Positions 13,717-22,149 are shown, counted from the stretch's first letter. The stretch: 24,111 bases of DNA from Candidatus Rifleibacteriota bacterium (GCA_028691595.1 JAQUZA010000008.1:1-24111), one strand, 5' to 3'. The notes: generated by a model from the letters alone, not told the origin. Made by a program: numbers and translations.

Positions 13717-14526
13717 TTATTTCTTTTTCGCCTGATCTTCTTCGTTTTTGTAGGCGCGCAGGCGCTGCAGCATTTCGTCGAAGTCGATCTGGTGAGCATT
13801 GAATTCGGGGCCATCGACACAGGTGAATTTGGTTTCGCCGTTTACGGTCACCCGGCAGGCACCACACATGCCGGTGCCGTCAACCATTATGGTATTGAGG
13901 CTTACCTGGGTCGGAATATCATATTTTTTCGTCAGCTGGGCTGCAAATTTCATCATGATGGCAGGGCCGATGGCAATGCATTCGTTGACTTTTTCGCGTT
14001 TGATAACTTCTTCGGCCCCTTCGGTGATCAGGCCTTTTTTGCCATAAGAACCGTCATCTGTCATTACGATCAATTCATCAGAATATTCACGCATTTCTTT
14101 CTCAAGAATCAGCAGATCCTTGTTGCGGGCTGCAATCACTGTAATCACCCGATTCCCGGCCTTTTTGAAGGCTTCGACAATCGGGTAAAGTGGTGCCACG
14201 CCGACACCGCCGCCCATGGCCAGAATTGTGCCGGCCTTGAAAATATGAGTGGCTTTGCCGAGCGGGCCTACCAGGTCAGTAATACATTCGCCGGCTTCGA
14301 GTACGCACAACTTGCCCGAGCTGGCACCAACATTCTGAACAATAAGGGTAATGGTGCCTTTCTCAAGGTCTGAGTCGACTATGGTCAGCGGAATACGCTC
14401 ACCCTTTTCGCCAACTCTCAGAATCACGAAGTTGCCCGGCTTGCGGGATTTTGCGATCATCGGGGCTTCTACTACAAACTTGAATACGAGTTCTGATAAT
14501 CTCTGTTTTTCAACGATTTTATTCAT
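13717..14526 (-). CDS. FAD/[2Fe-2S] oxidoreductase subunit, NfnA/SudB/PyrK-like
   Basis: 269 residues from the ATG at 14526, which gives the N-terminus usual for this family; a GTG at 14595 would add 23 unlike residues. A ferredoxin-reductase-type FAD domain occupies the first 95 residues (PGNFVILRVGEKGERIPLTI), then an NAD-binding domain with MGGGVGVAPLYPI. The C-terminal [2Fe-2S] region is complete: DGTGMCGACRV and CVDGPEFN. It is the first gene of a three-gene operon with an NfnB-like and a dihydroorotate-dehydrogenase-like protein. In NfnAB this subunit bifurcates electrons between NADH and ferredoxin. Bifurcation here is inferred from the gene pair and cannot be told from SudAB by eye. 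No strong ribosome-binding site precedes the chosen ATG. Confidence 0.8.
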   Translation of the reverse strand: MNKIVEKQRLSELVFKFVVEAPMIAKSRKPGNFVILRVGEKGERIPLTIVDSDLEKGTITLIVQNVGASSGKLCVLEAGECITDLVGPLGKATHIFKAGTILAMGGGVGVAPLYPIVEAFKKAGNRVITVIAARNKDLLILEKEMREYSDELIVMTDDGSYGKKGLITEGAEEVIKREKVNECIAIGPAIMMKFAAQLTKKYDIPTQVSLNTIMVDGTGMCGACRVTVNGETKFTCVDGPEFNAHQIDFDEMLQRLRAYKNEEDQAKKK

Positions 14527-14690
14527 GCCTGTTAACCGCTGAACGGGTTTGGTTTTCCGGCTGTTCGAATGCGCTGTTAAATCTTTTATCTGCACCGGAT
14601 CAGTTCAGTCTTAAGACAGATTAATGCAAACACCGGGCAAAATCAACTCAATAATCTCTGAACTCACCTTCTTAATAAGGCAAAACTCAT

Positions 14691-14752
14691 GCTGCGCCTT
14701 GAATTATAAAGAACTGTAACCCTGGATGCCGGAAATGTGATTACAGCGCAGC
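14691..14752. other. Imperfect stem-loop upstream of the nfn-like operon
   Basis: GCTGCG (14691-14696) pairs with CGCAGC (14747-14752), and directly stacked on its 3' side CTGTAA (14714-14719) pairs with TTACAG (14741-14746), leaving a 17-base bulge on one strand and a 21-base loop. It lies between the stop of the histidine kinase gene and the start of the nfn-like operon, both on the minus strand. No T-tract follows, so it is not a clear terminator. It may be a leader structure or chance. Confidence 0.3.
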
Positions 14753-14777
14753 GATACTTCTGGCGTAATTCTGTATT

Positions 14778-17345
14778 TCAACCCTTTTTCAGGGCTTCAC
14801 TAACAACCTGGCTGAGTTCGTATTTGCGAAATGGTTTGCGAATGTAGCCGGCCAGCCCTGTTTTTTTCATTTCTTCAAGGTCTTCGCTCTTATGAAAACC
14901 CGACGAAATTACCACGCGACAATCTGGATAAAGTTCTCTGATCAGTCTGAATGCTTCTTTGCCGTTCATAACCGGCATGATCATATCGAGAATAACCAGA
15001 TCAATTCGTTCTTTTTGCTGCTTTATAATTTCGACGGCTTTTGCACCATTTTCGGCGAGCAGCACTTCATAACCAAGGCTTTCTAGCATCATCTGCGCGG
15101 TTATACGAATGATTTCTTCGTCGTCGGTCAGCAGTATTCTACCTTTACCTGTTATTATTTCTTCATTTGCAGGAACAGCGGTGCCTTCGCTATCTGAAGC
15201 CGGAAGATAAATATGAAAAATTGTTCCAATGCCAACTTCACTGTAAACATTTATCGCTCCGTGATGGTCTCTGACGGTGCCATAAACAGCGGCAAGGCCC
15301 AGCCCGGTGCCTTTGCCGGGGTCTCTGGTCGTGTAAAAGGGTTCGAAAATTCTTGCCAGATTCTCGGGTGGAATACCGCAGCCGCTGTCTTTAACTTCGA
15401 TGGCTATGAACTGACCCGGGTTCAGACTGAAGGGGCTTAATTTGCATGTTTCGGCATCGAAAAAAATCTTTGAAACATTGAAGGAAAGGGTTCCACCCGT
15501 TGGCATGGCGTGACTGGCATTGATGCCCAGATTGAGAAGAGCATTTTGAATCTGTGAGTCGTCGCCTACCACCATGCAGTGGTTGTCTTCAAAAGACGAC
15601 AGAATGGTAATTCTTTTGTCTATGGTGCGACTCAACAGGTCGATTGTGTCCTGAATTACCTTTATGATGCTGATCGGGGTTGAAACAAGTTTTCCCTTTC
15701 GACCAAAGGTAAGCAGTTTTGAAGTAAGCTCAACGGCACGCAATGATGCTTGAATAATAAGATTTACGGTTTTTTCCTGTTGTGGGCTCAGGTTTTTGTC
15801 GAGCTTCAGCAACTCTGCTGCACCCATGATGCCTCCGAGCATGTTGTTGAAGTCATGGGCAACCCCCCCGGCAAGTTGACCTATTGCGTCCATTTTCTGG
15901 GTATGCATCAGCTGCTGATGAAGCTCATGCTCTCTGGTAACATCTTTAAAGGCTATTACAAAACCGATTTTTTCGCCCTCATTATTCAGCATTGGCGATC
16001 TGGAGCAGGTAATTCGATGCCTGGTCTTAAGCCTGGAAACCAGGAAAACTTCGAAAGACTTTTCAATCGTGATTTCTTGAGCGAAAAGCTGCAGGAAAGC
16101 ATTGTTGACGGGTTGCCCGCTCAGGTCGGTGATAGAGACGATCTGGTCAAAAGGTTTACCTGTGGCCGATGCAGCATCGAGGCATACCAGTTTTTCTGCG
16201 ACCGGGTTGAAGGTAAGAATATTGCCGCTGATGTCGGTGGTTATTACCGCATCTCCAATACTGCGCAGAGTTACACTCAGCAGTTCTTTTTCGTTTCGCA
16301 GTTCTTCTCTTCCGTTGACAAGCGATTCTTCTCTGGCCTTGATAGATTGGGCCATGGTGTTAAAATGGCTTTGCAACGAGATGAGTTCAGAAAAGACGAG
16401 ATCGCTCTTTTCATCTGGGAGTTGATAATCACCTTTTTCGACCCAGCTTAGTTGCCGGGTGAAGCTATTCAGAGGCTGGAGAATTTTTGCCCGGAGGCTT
16501 CGGTGTTTTATTATCGATACGGTCAACAGAATCATGACGAACAGCGCAAAAAGAATGATCAGGCTGTTGTGTGTCTTGTTCATCAGATCGAGTGGAACAA
16601 GTACAGCAATATTTTTGCCAAAAATGTCGCTGCGCGCCATAATCGCCAGCCAGCGCCGGTTGCCAGCCTCGATATATGATTTCCCCTGCTCGATTTTTTC
16701 TCTATTTAAATCGAGCGAATAAAGCTGGAGTTCGGGGTGGGTTGTGGCCAGAACAAAACCATCATGGGCAAGAAATAAAACCGGAGTATCAGAAAAAATA
16801 GCCGTTTGCGATACCAGTTGGTTGATACTGCTCATATCTACGCGACCAAGAAGCCAGTTGCCGTTGTGTTTCTGAGCCAGATACAGGCTTGGGCGATCAT
16901 TTTCCATGCCGCGTACAAGACTTGAGATGCTCTTGCCATCTTCACTGCCCGAAATCAGCTTTTCGAGCTCGCTGCCGGCAAAGGTAAAACCTTTAAAGAT
17001 GCGGCTGTGCATGCTTTTTTTATAAACATGTTCAACGCTCAGATTCTTGTCGAGAAGGTAGATATCCGCAAAAGTGACCATCAGTTCTCTGACAATTCTG
17101 CTCGATCTTTCTTCTTCGCTGCTGCTTCCGAAGACTGTCAGTTCTTCATTTGCCTTGCCAAGGTGCCCATCGAGAATTATGCCTATTTTTCGCGCATCGT
17201 TCTGGCGTATCTTTACGTAATTTGCCTGAATCTCACCGGTGATAAAACGGGTGGCGAAAAATAGAATGCCGATGGTCAGAACGAAACTGACCACCTCGAG
17301 GCGAAAAACGTATTCCTGAAAAGTGCTGTGCTGTTTCGCGGTCAT
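14778..17345 (-). CDS. Membrane hybrid sensor histidine kinase with PAS and receiver domains
   Basis: 855 residues. Order: membrane helix at about 15-35; periplasmic sensor of about 220 residues (Cache-like in size and layout); second helix at about 258-280; HAMP-like linker to about 335; PAS domain about 350-470 (SIGDAVITTDISGNILTFN); HisKA with phosphorylatable His in GVAHDFNNMLGG; HATPase with N-box NLGINASHAMP, G1 DSGCGIPPENLARIFEPFYTT split as DSGCGIP and IFEPFYTT, and G2 GKGTGLGLA; C-terminal receiver with acidic pair DDEE, phospho-acceptor Asp in VILDMIMP and Lys in RKPF. All catalytic residues are present. Its ATG overlaps the stop of the upstream binding-protein gene (ATGA), so the two are coupled and probably work together. 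No DNA-binding output domain is present and no separate response regulator is encoded nearby, so the output is unknown. Confidence 0.9.
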   Translation of the reverse strand: MTAKQHSTFQEYVFRLEVVSFVLTIGILFFATRFITGEIQANYVKIRQNDARKIGIILDGHLGKANEELTVFGSSSEEERSSRIVRELMVTFADIYLLDKNLSVEHVYKKSMHSRIFKGFTFAGSELEKLISGSEDGKSISSLVRGMENDRPSLYLAQKHNGNWLLGRVDMSSINQLVSQTAIFSDTPVLFLAHDGFVLATTHPELQLYSLDLNREKIEQGKSYIEAGNRRWLAIMARSDIFGKNIAVLVPLDLMNKTHNSLIILFALFVMILLTVSIIKHRSLRAKILQPLNSFTRQLSWVEKGDYQLPDEKSDLVFSELISLQSHFNTMAQSIKAREESLVNGREELRNEKELLSVTLRSIGDAVITTDISGNILTFNPVAEKLVCLDAASATGKPFDQIVSITDLSGQPVNNAFLQLFAQEITIEKSFEVFLVSRLKTRHRITCSRSPMLNNEGEKIGFVIAFKDVTREHELHQQLMHTQKMDAIGQLAGGVAHDFNNMLGGIMGAAELLKLDKNLSPQQEKTVNLIIQASLRAVELTSKLLTFGRKGKLVSTPISIIKVIQDTIDLLSRTIDKRITILSSFEDNHCMVVGDDSQIQNALLNLGINASHAMPTGGTLSFNVSKIFFDAETCKLSPFSLNPGQFIAIEVKDSGCGIPPENLARIFEPFYTTRDPGKGTGLGLAAVYGTVRDHHGAINVYSEVGIGTIFHIYLPASDSEGTAVPANEEIITGKGRILLTDDEEIIRITAQMMLESLGYEVLLAENGAKAVEIIKQQKERIDLVILDMIMPVMNGKEAFRLIRELYPDCRVVISSGFHKSEDLEEMKKTGLAGYIRKPFRKYELSQVVSEALKKG

Positions 17346-18460
17346 TCAAATTCTCTGCGAAAACTGGTGATAAAGTAGAGTGGAGCAACCTGGTCGCCAA
17401 ATTTGTCAAAGTCGACTTTGCCAAGGCTGGTTTCGAAAGTCTTTGTCTCTTCAAGAAATTTTTTAACGGTTTCGGGGGTTTTGTGCCCACTTTGGAATGC
17501 TTTGCGTAGAATTTCAAGGGCCTGATAGACACCAAGACTCATCGAATAGGGCTCATAATTGAAGCGCTTTTTAAAACGTTCAAGAAAATTTCTGATTTTT
17601 TCGTCTTCAAAACGTGATGGAAACTGCGAGGGCAGTATTATTTTTTCGGCGGCCGGCCCGGCAGTCTGTAGAACCGAAGGGGTTCTCGCCCATGGAGTAA
17701 CTATGATTGGAGCGTTCGGTTTGTGTTGCAATGAAAACTGGGCAATATTACCAATTACCTGCTGGTAACTGCCAGCGAGAATGTAAAGAATGTCATATTT
17801 TTCCGAAAAGGCCGGTTCGAGAACCGTCAGGTCGAAATCAGCGACTTTTGTTTTGACGGTCTTGATAACCTTGTCGGGGAACTTTTGCATTTCTTGCGAA
17901 AACGTTTCAAAAGCAGGGTCGGTATACGACTGGTTGCCTGAATCCTGGATTACCAGAATATTCTGCCCTGGAAGAGTCTGGATATAAGAGGCAATATTCT
18001 GCTGCTCGATACTTACATCGGGAACTATTCTGAAAGAATTGTCGTCGAGCCCGCTCATTGCATTTGTGGTCGCTGAAGTATTTATATTGAGAGCCTGAGA
18101 GTCATTTCTGCCGGTGAATAAATCAAGAGAGGCAACAGCCGCGCTCGAAGGTGTCGAAAGAATGAAAAATTGAATGCCATTGTTGATGCTTCTGGAAACT
18201 ACTTCCCTGGAGGTCGTGGCATCCCAGTTGTCGTTGAGTTTAACTATATTGATCAGGCAGTCCGGGTGGTTCTCGAGAAAAAACAGCGCGGTATTTATCT
18301 CGCTCGACCCGACAACCGTACCTGACTCGAGTTTGGTTACAATCGCAACATTAATGGCCGGTCTGGATTCAAATCTCACCAACACTGAGATGACACTGAT
18401 TATGAGTATGAGGGCAATAACCCACCAGATGCGGCCCCGCCGATAATTATTAAACATCAT
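17342..18460 (-). CDS. Membrane-anchored periplasmic binding protein-like (LivJ type) sensor partner
   Basis: 372 residues from the ATG at 18460. The longer frame to 18622 is rejected because the extra 54 residues look non-coding and cover the likely promoter, while 18460 precedes a basic stretch and a membrane helix (MMFNNYRRGRIWWVIALILIIS, landmark RRGRIWWVIALILI). The rest has the type I periplasmic-binding-protein pattern of branched-chain amino acid/amide receptors: INVAIVTKLESGTVVGSSEI at the start, GIQFFILSTPSSAAV, FRIVPDVSIEQQNIASYI, NILVIQDSG and a C-terminal ALEILRKAF helix. No ABC permease or ATPase genes are nearby. The ATGA overlap with the hybrid kinase suggests it presents a small-molecule ligand to the kinase sensor domain rather than serving transport. 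The ligand cannot be told from sequence. Confidence 0.75.
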   Translation of the reverse strand: MMFNNYRRGRIWWVIALILIISVISVLVRFESRPAINVAIVTKLESGTVVGSSEINTALFFLENHPDCLINIVKLNDNWDATTSREVVSRSINNGIQFFILSTPSSAAVASLDLFTGRNDSQALNINTSATTNAMSGLDDNSFRIVPDVSIEQQNIASYIQTLPGQNILVIQDSGNQSYTDPAFETFSQEMQKFPDKVIKTVKTKVADFDLTVLEPAFSEKYDILYILAGSYQQVIGNIAQFSLQHKPNAPIIVTPWARTPSVLQTAGPAAEKIILPSQFPSRFEDEKIRNFLERFKKRFNYEPYSMSLGVYQALEILRKAFQSGHKTPETVKKFLEETKTFETSLGKVDFDKFGDQVAPLYFITSFRREFE

Positions 18461-18548
18461 TTTTATATGCCCTTTAGAAGAAATCGAGCTGCAGGTGTTT
18501 AATGCGGCGATTAGGTTTGCTTTTCTCTTATGCTCTGTCTCTTTTACA

Positions 18549-18578
18549 ATTCTATTGAATTTTGGTCGTATAAAGCAA
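18549..18578 (-). promoter_or_regulatory. Candidate promoter for the binding protein-kinase operon
   Basis: On the minus strand TTGCTT (18573-18578) and TAGAAT (18549-18554) are spaced by 18 bases, about 90 bases upstream of the chosen ATG at 18460. The -10 matches five of six consensus positions and the -35 three of six. It lies inside the rejected N-terminal extension, which supports the shorter protein. Confidence 0.35.
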
Positions 18579-18606
18579 GAAATTCCTGCCGGGTGATTGC
18601 TTGTAC

Positions 18607-18635
18607 TTGATTTTACTGACAAAAAGCGTTAGATT
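18607..18635 (+). promoter_or_regulatory. Candidate promoter for the acidic unknown protein
   Basis: TTGATT (18607-18612) and TAGATT (18630-18635) are spaced by 17 bases; each matches four of six consensus positions. The predicted start is about 22 bases before the ribosome-binding site GGAG and the ATG at 18664. It would be divergent from the candidate promoter at 18549-18578. Confidence 0.4.
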
Positions 18636-18663
18636 GAGTGATTCATAAAGGAGTCTGGCCGTC

Positions 18664-19368
18664 ATGTCACCACAGATTGAAATTATCAAGAACCTGTTCA
18701 GCGAGCTTTTTGCCAAACTGATGGCCTTTACCCTTGAAGAAGAATTCCTTCAGGATCTCGGCGAATCCCTGGAAATATTCTATAACCTTCAGGAAGGCGA
18801 AGAATACGAATTTGACCCTACAGAAGAATTTCTTTTTCTCAGCTGGTTTCTGCTTGACGACAGCGACGCGTCTGGTAACTGTCTGCTCGACGAGTATTTG
18901 CGCCGCAGCTCAGATGATCTCAATCTCCAGGAAATGCAGGTCTGCAAAGCCCTTAAAGAAACGCATCTGACTCTGCTGCAGGTTAAATCTGTAGTCCCTG
19001 GAACGTCGATGACTCTTAAAGATGTCTTCCTTGGAGAAGAATTCCAGGTTTCTGAATCGGTTGGTTCTGATACCGTGCTCGATGACAGTATCCTTTTCAC
19101 CCGCGTTTTAAGACTCGGCGAGGCAAGATTCCTTGTCGGGGCCGGGGTTTTTCTTGATCCATCAGTTCTTGAGCCACTTACGCAGTTTGTAACCGAACAG
19201 TTTAAGCAGGACTGTGAAGATGGTCACCATATGAGCTTCAAAGATTTTCTCAAAGAGAATGGCGAACTGATCAACTGGTGGATACGGGCTTATGAAAAGG
19301 GCGAGCTCACTGAGGGCGAGGGCGAAGGTGATTCAGAACCAGATACAGACCCTGATGCCGAGGGCTGA
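18664..19368 (+). CDS. Acidic cytoplasmic protein of unknown function
   Basis: 234 residues, no signal peptide or membrane segment. The N-terminal half is helical (IIKNLFSELFAKLMAFTLEEEF) and contains EEFLFLSWFLLDD. The middle has a beta-rich module, LTLLQVKSVVPGTSMTLKDVF then LGEEFQVSESVGSDTVLDDSILFTRVL (landmarks VVPGTSMTLKDVF and DDSILFTRVL), ending in FLVGAGVFLDP. This module recalls the region seen in proteins that carry a SEC-C zinc motif, but no CxCx8CC-type motif is present here. The C-terminus is strongly acidic (EGEGEGDSEPDTDPDAEG). A GGAG ribosome-binding site lies 10 bases before the ATG. It stands alone between a divergent sensor operon and a convergent lipoprotein gene; I do not recognise its function. 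Confidence 0.75.
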   Translation: MSPQIEIIKNLFSELFAKLMAFTLEEEFLQDLGESLEIFYNLQEGEEYEFDPTEEFLFLSWFLLDDSDASGNCLLDEYLRRSSDDLNLQEMQVCKALKETHLTLLQVKSVVPGTSMTLKDVFLGEEFQVSESVGSDTVLDDSILFTRVLRLGEARFLVGAGVFLDPSVLEPLTQFVTEQFKQDCEDGHHMSFKDFLKENGELINWWIRAYEKGELTEGEGEGDSEPDTDPDAEG

Positions 19369-19401
19369 AACTGACCTGACAGGCCAACATTTTATCTCGA
19401 T

Positions 19402-19445
19402 TAAATAACGTAGGGGTTCAACATTTTGAACCCCTACGTTATTTA
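19402..19445. terminator. Perfect 20-bp inverted repeat, probable bidirectional terminator
   Basis: A 20-bp perfect stem (19402-19421 with 19426-19445) with the four-base loop CATT. The core is GTAGGGGTTCAA/TTGAACCCCTAC, flanked by A/T-rich outer arms (TAAATAAC / GTTATTTA) that give T-rich RNA on either strand. It sits between two convergent genes (stops at 19368 and 19463), which is the expected position of a shared terminator. It may alternatively be a short palindromic repeat. Confidence 0.7.
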
Positions 19446-19462
19446 TGCTGGTTTAAATCAGA

Positions 19463-21289
19463 TCACGGGCCGTAACGGCCCTGCTGCGCACCGGCTTCGC
19501 CGGCGGTAAGACAGGGCGAATCGCTGGCATTGCCGTTGGCTATTCTCTGCAGCTGATAGCTGTAAGGAGTGCCACCGACAAACAACGGGTCGACTTCGAT
19601 GTTTGCAGTGCCGGTGCCATTGGTGCCGTTCTGAGCGTAGGTATAATTGAAGAAATCATTGAAGGAAACTGTCGGTGTAGCCAGGCTGACCGTCTGGTTG
19701 ATGCCATAGATAGCTTTGGTGCTGCCGGTGTAGGCGATGATATTGTTTTTGATGACCGGGTTACCCGCATCGACCTGCACCCCTATCAGGCAGTCGACGG
19801 TATTGTTCTCGAAATAGTCGTTGCCAAGCAGTGAGCAGCCCGTCTGGTTATCGATGAACAGGTTGTTGCGAATGTTTGAGTTCGCCGATACCATGCCGAC
19901 ATCACAGTCTCTGATTGTGTTGTATCTGACATTGAGAGCTGTTGACAGCCCGATATTCAAACCAAGGCCACAGAGGCCGAATTCACAATTTTCAACTGAA
20001 GGTGTCGAACCTTCGCTTCTGATCCCCATGTCAGCAAACATGACCGTTGCGTAGCGCAGCATATTTTCGGGCTGATTGGTGCCAAGAAAATAAATACCGC
20101 CCCAGATCGATTTGCGCGGAAAGCTTTCGGCTGAGGTGAACAAAATGCGCTGGTTCTCAGTGCCGACTGCCATCAGGCCGCCCTGAACAATCAGGTCTGC
20201 CATTGCCGAACCCTGAGCGTCAGGAATCGAATCTTTCTGGGTGAACCTGATTTCGGTTCCAGGTTCGATAGTTAACACTGCTCCACCGCGGATACGAATG
20301 TCGCCCTGAACTATGTATGGGCTTTCCAAGGCTTTCCAGGTGCGGTTTTCTGAAAGAATACCGGGGGTTACGACTGACAGTGTTAAGCTTGGCTGGCTTT
20401 CGTTGCCGGCCACATCAACGGCCTTGAGGCGATAATAGTATTTACATGCTATTTTCAGGCCTTCATCCTGGTAGGTTGTGTTGCCAACGCCAGAACTGAC
20501 AGGATTGGCATTGATACGGGTGAAGTTGCCGGATGCTGATTCTGAACGATAAATGTTGTAGCCGGCCAGGTCTGATTCTGTGTTGCTCAGCCAGCTCAGG
20601 GTTATTTTTTCCATGACCGTCGGAGATTCAACCACAAAATTGAGTGGGATTGCCGGGGCATCGCCGCTTGGGGTTGTAAACTGGTATTCTGACGAAACGC
20701 CTTCATTGCGTTCAAAATCAAGTGATCTGACACGGAAATGATAGGTTTGCCCCGGAAGCAGGCCGGAAAGAGTTATCTGATGGTCGGTGAGCATCGATGG
20801 GTCTGAGGCCAGCATTGTGTAGGGCGTGAGGCCAACTGGTCCGGTAGCGTAATCAACGGTGGAATCTGCTGATTCGCTGGTTTTCCAGGTTATCACTGCC
20901 AGGTTTTCGGTGAGACTGCCGACCGCAACTTCGGTGATTACAGGAGGCAGGCCATCGATGACCGAAAAGGTCAGATCGGCATTTTCGAGGGTTTCGCCGC
21001 GAACGATGTCGACGATCTTCACCACTGATTTTTTATCGAAAGTGGCTACGAGTTTTTTCTGGCCGGGTTCAACCCCGGTAATTGTGTAGCGCCCAAGTTC
21101 ATCGGTCAATACAGAGTTGTTGGCACCATAAATCTCTACTCTGGCCTTATGAAGAGCTTTGCCGTTTGAATCGAAAACCTTGCCGGTTACATTGCCCTTG
21201 ACCGAGCTCGAGCTTTGCAGACAGCCGGTTATACCCACAAGAACAACCATCGCCAGCAGTATGGCAACGATTTTTCTGGAATTCTTCAT
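19463..21289 (-). CDS. Surface lipoprotein with carboxypeptidase-regulatory-like, Fn3 and beta-helix domains
   Basis: 608 residues. A lipoprotein signal peptide ends in the lipobox GITGC (Cys23), so the protein is lipid-anchored after signal peptidase II. Residues about 33-110 form a carboxypeptidase-regulatory-like beta-sandwich (GNVTGKVFDSNGKALHKARVEIYG; landmark DSNGKALHKARVEI, DELGRYTITGVEPGQ). Two fibronectin type III domains follow (about 115-205, with WKTSESADSTVDY; about 215-310, with GYNIYRSE and YYYRLKAVDVAGNES). From about 315 a right-handed parallel beta-helix begins (IRGGAVLTIEPGTEI, then NNLFIDNQTGCSLLGN, IKNNIIAY), like polysaccharide-binding or -cleaving surface proteins; no catalytic site is evident. 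GGAGG lies 6 bases before the ATG. It ends at a bidirectional terminator. Confidence 0.85.
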   Translation of the reverse strand: MKNSRKIVAILLAMVVLVGITGCLQSSSSVKGNVTGKVFDSNGKALHKARVEIYGANNSVLTDELGRYTITGVEPGQKKLVATFDKKSVVKIVDIVRGETLENADLTFSVIDGLPPVITEVAVGSLTENLAVITWKTSESADSTVDYATGPVGLTPYTMLASDPSMLTDHQITLSGLLPGQTYHFRVRSLDFERNEGVSSEYQFTTPSGDAPAIPLNFVVESPTVMEKITLSWLSNTESDLAGYNIYRSESASGNFTRINANPVSSGVGNTTYQDEGLKIACKYYYRLKAVDVAGNESQPSLTLSVVTPGILSENRTWKALESPYIVQGDIRIRGGAVLTIEPGTEIRFTQKDSIPDAQGSAMADLIVQGGLMAVGTENQRILFTSAESFPRKSIWGGIYFLGTNQPENMLRYATVMFADMGIRSEGSTPSVENCEFGLCGLGLNIGLSTALNVRYNTIRDCDVGMVSANSNIRNNLFIDNQTGCSLLGNDYFENNTVDCLIGVQVDAGNPVIKNNIIAYTGSTKAIYGINQTVSLATPTVSFNDFFNYTYAQNGTNGTGTANIEVDPLFVGGTPYSYQLQRIANGNASDSPCLTAGEAGAQQGRYGP

Positions 21290-21422
21290 AATGCCTCCGG
21301 TAGGAAATATAGCTATGGGGTAGTTATCGGCATTATTGCCCGTGAAAATTATTCAAAAGCACTGCAAACATTACAAATTCTCACTTTTGCTGAGCAAGAT
21401 AGTCCGCTATACTTTTGCGGGT

Positions 21423-21464
21423 AAAAATGCAAGCGGTGCGGCAGCCAGGCTACCGCACCGCTTG
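21423..21464 (-). terminator. Intrinsic terminator of the TPR-lipoprotein operon
   Basis: On the minus strand CAAGCGGTGCGG and CCGCACCGCTTG form a perfect 12-bp stem (21430-21441 with 21453-21464), whose loop can add a small AGCC/GGCT stem. It is followed by CATTTTTA (T-tract 21427-21423). It lies 21 bases after the stop codon at 21486. Confidence 0.85.
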
Positions 21465-21485
21465 ATTACGGGCTGCTGAACAGTA

Positions 21486-22127
21486 TCAGTTCAGAAGAAA
21501 TTCTATGACATTTGCCAGTTGTTCGATGGTGGTTCCGGCATAGTTCGGGTCGAGTTCTTTAGCGTAGTCGAGTTGCTCTCTTGCGAGATCATTTGAACCG
21601 ACTGAAGCATAGGCATAGGCGAGCATGGCATGTACTTCGGCGTCAGATACCCCGGTGTTCCGGCGGGCAGAGTATTTGAAGTGAGGATTTTCAGCGCCGA
21701 GCTGTTTAAACAACAGATCAATAACCATTTCCATGTCTGAACGCGAAGCTTTCTGCAGGTAAGCAGCGGCAAGACCGACTTTGGCATCGTTCGAAATGTC
21801 TTTTGCTTTTTCGAACCAGGCAATGCCATCTTTTAATTCACCAAGATATGATTTTGCCCAGCCCAGGCCGTTGTTGGCCTCGGCTTTTTCGTCGTCTGTC
21901 GGGTTGTCGTTCAATACTTTGTTGAACTGGGCGATTGCGCTCTCATACTGACCTTTGCCGATGTTTTCCCAGCCAAGGTCATTGAAGGCATTGCCTCTGA
22001 CAATGGGAGTTCCAACATCCTGTGAATAGCCGCTGTCACCTTCTCCGTTTACGCCGCCGCTGCAGCCGGTGAGACCGAATATCATTGGAATTACCAGCAG
22101 TATGGCTGCAAGATGTTTTTTCTTCAT
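21486..22127 (-). CDS. Tetratricopeptide-repeat lipoprotein
   Basis: 213 residues. The signal peptide ends in the lipobox GLTGC (Cys22), followed by a Gly/Ser/Asp-rich linker. TPR-like repeats follow: NDLGWENIGKGQYESAIAQF (about 49-68, with FNKVLNDNPTDDEK), NNGLGWAKSYLGELKDGIAWF, KVGLAAAYLQKA, and MLAYAYASVGSNDLAREQLDYAKELDPNYAG (landmark AREQLDYAKELDPNYAG). Such proteins act as periplasmic or surface adaptors for protein partners. AAGGAGAG precedes the ATG at a good distance. It starts 22 bases after the upstream large surface protein and ends at an intrinsic terminator, so the two likely form one transcript. Confidence 0.85.
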   Translation of the reverse strand: MKKKHLAAILLVIPMIFGLTGCSGGVNGEGDSGYSQDVGTPIVRGNAFNDLGWENIGKGQYESAIAQFNKVLNDNPTDDEKAEANNGLGWAKSYLGELKDGIAWFEKAKDISNDAKVGLAAAYLQKASRSDMEMVIDLLFKQLGAENPHFKYSARRNTGVSDAEVHAMLAYAYASVGSNDLAREQLDYAKELDPNYAGTTIEQLANVIEFLLN

Positions 22128-22149
22128 TTTATGCTCTCCTTTGCTGCAA

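Noticed and set aside
14527..14595. GTG start at 14595 for the NfnA-like gene
   Set aside because: It adds 23 polar residues not usual in the family and has no good ribosome-binding site; kept only as an alternative.
18461..18622. 54-residue N-terminal extension of the binding-protein-like gene
   Set aside because: The extension precedes the membrane anchor, has no family resemblance and covers a candidate promoter; the ATG at 18460 is a better start.
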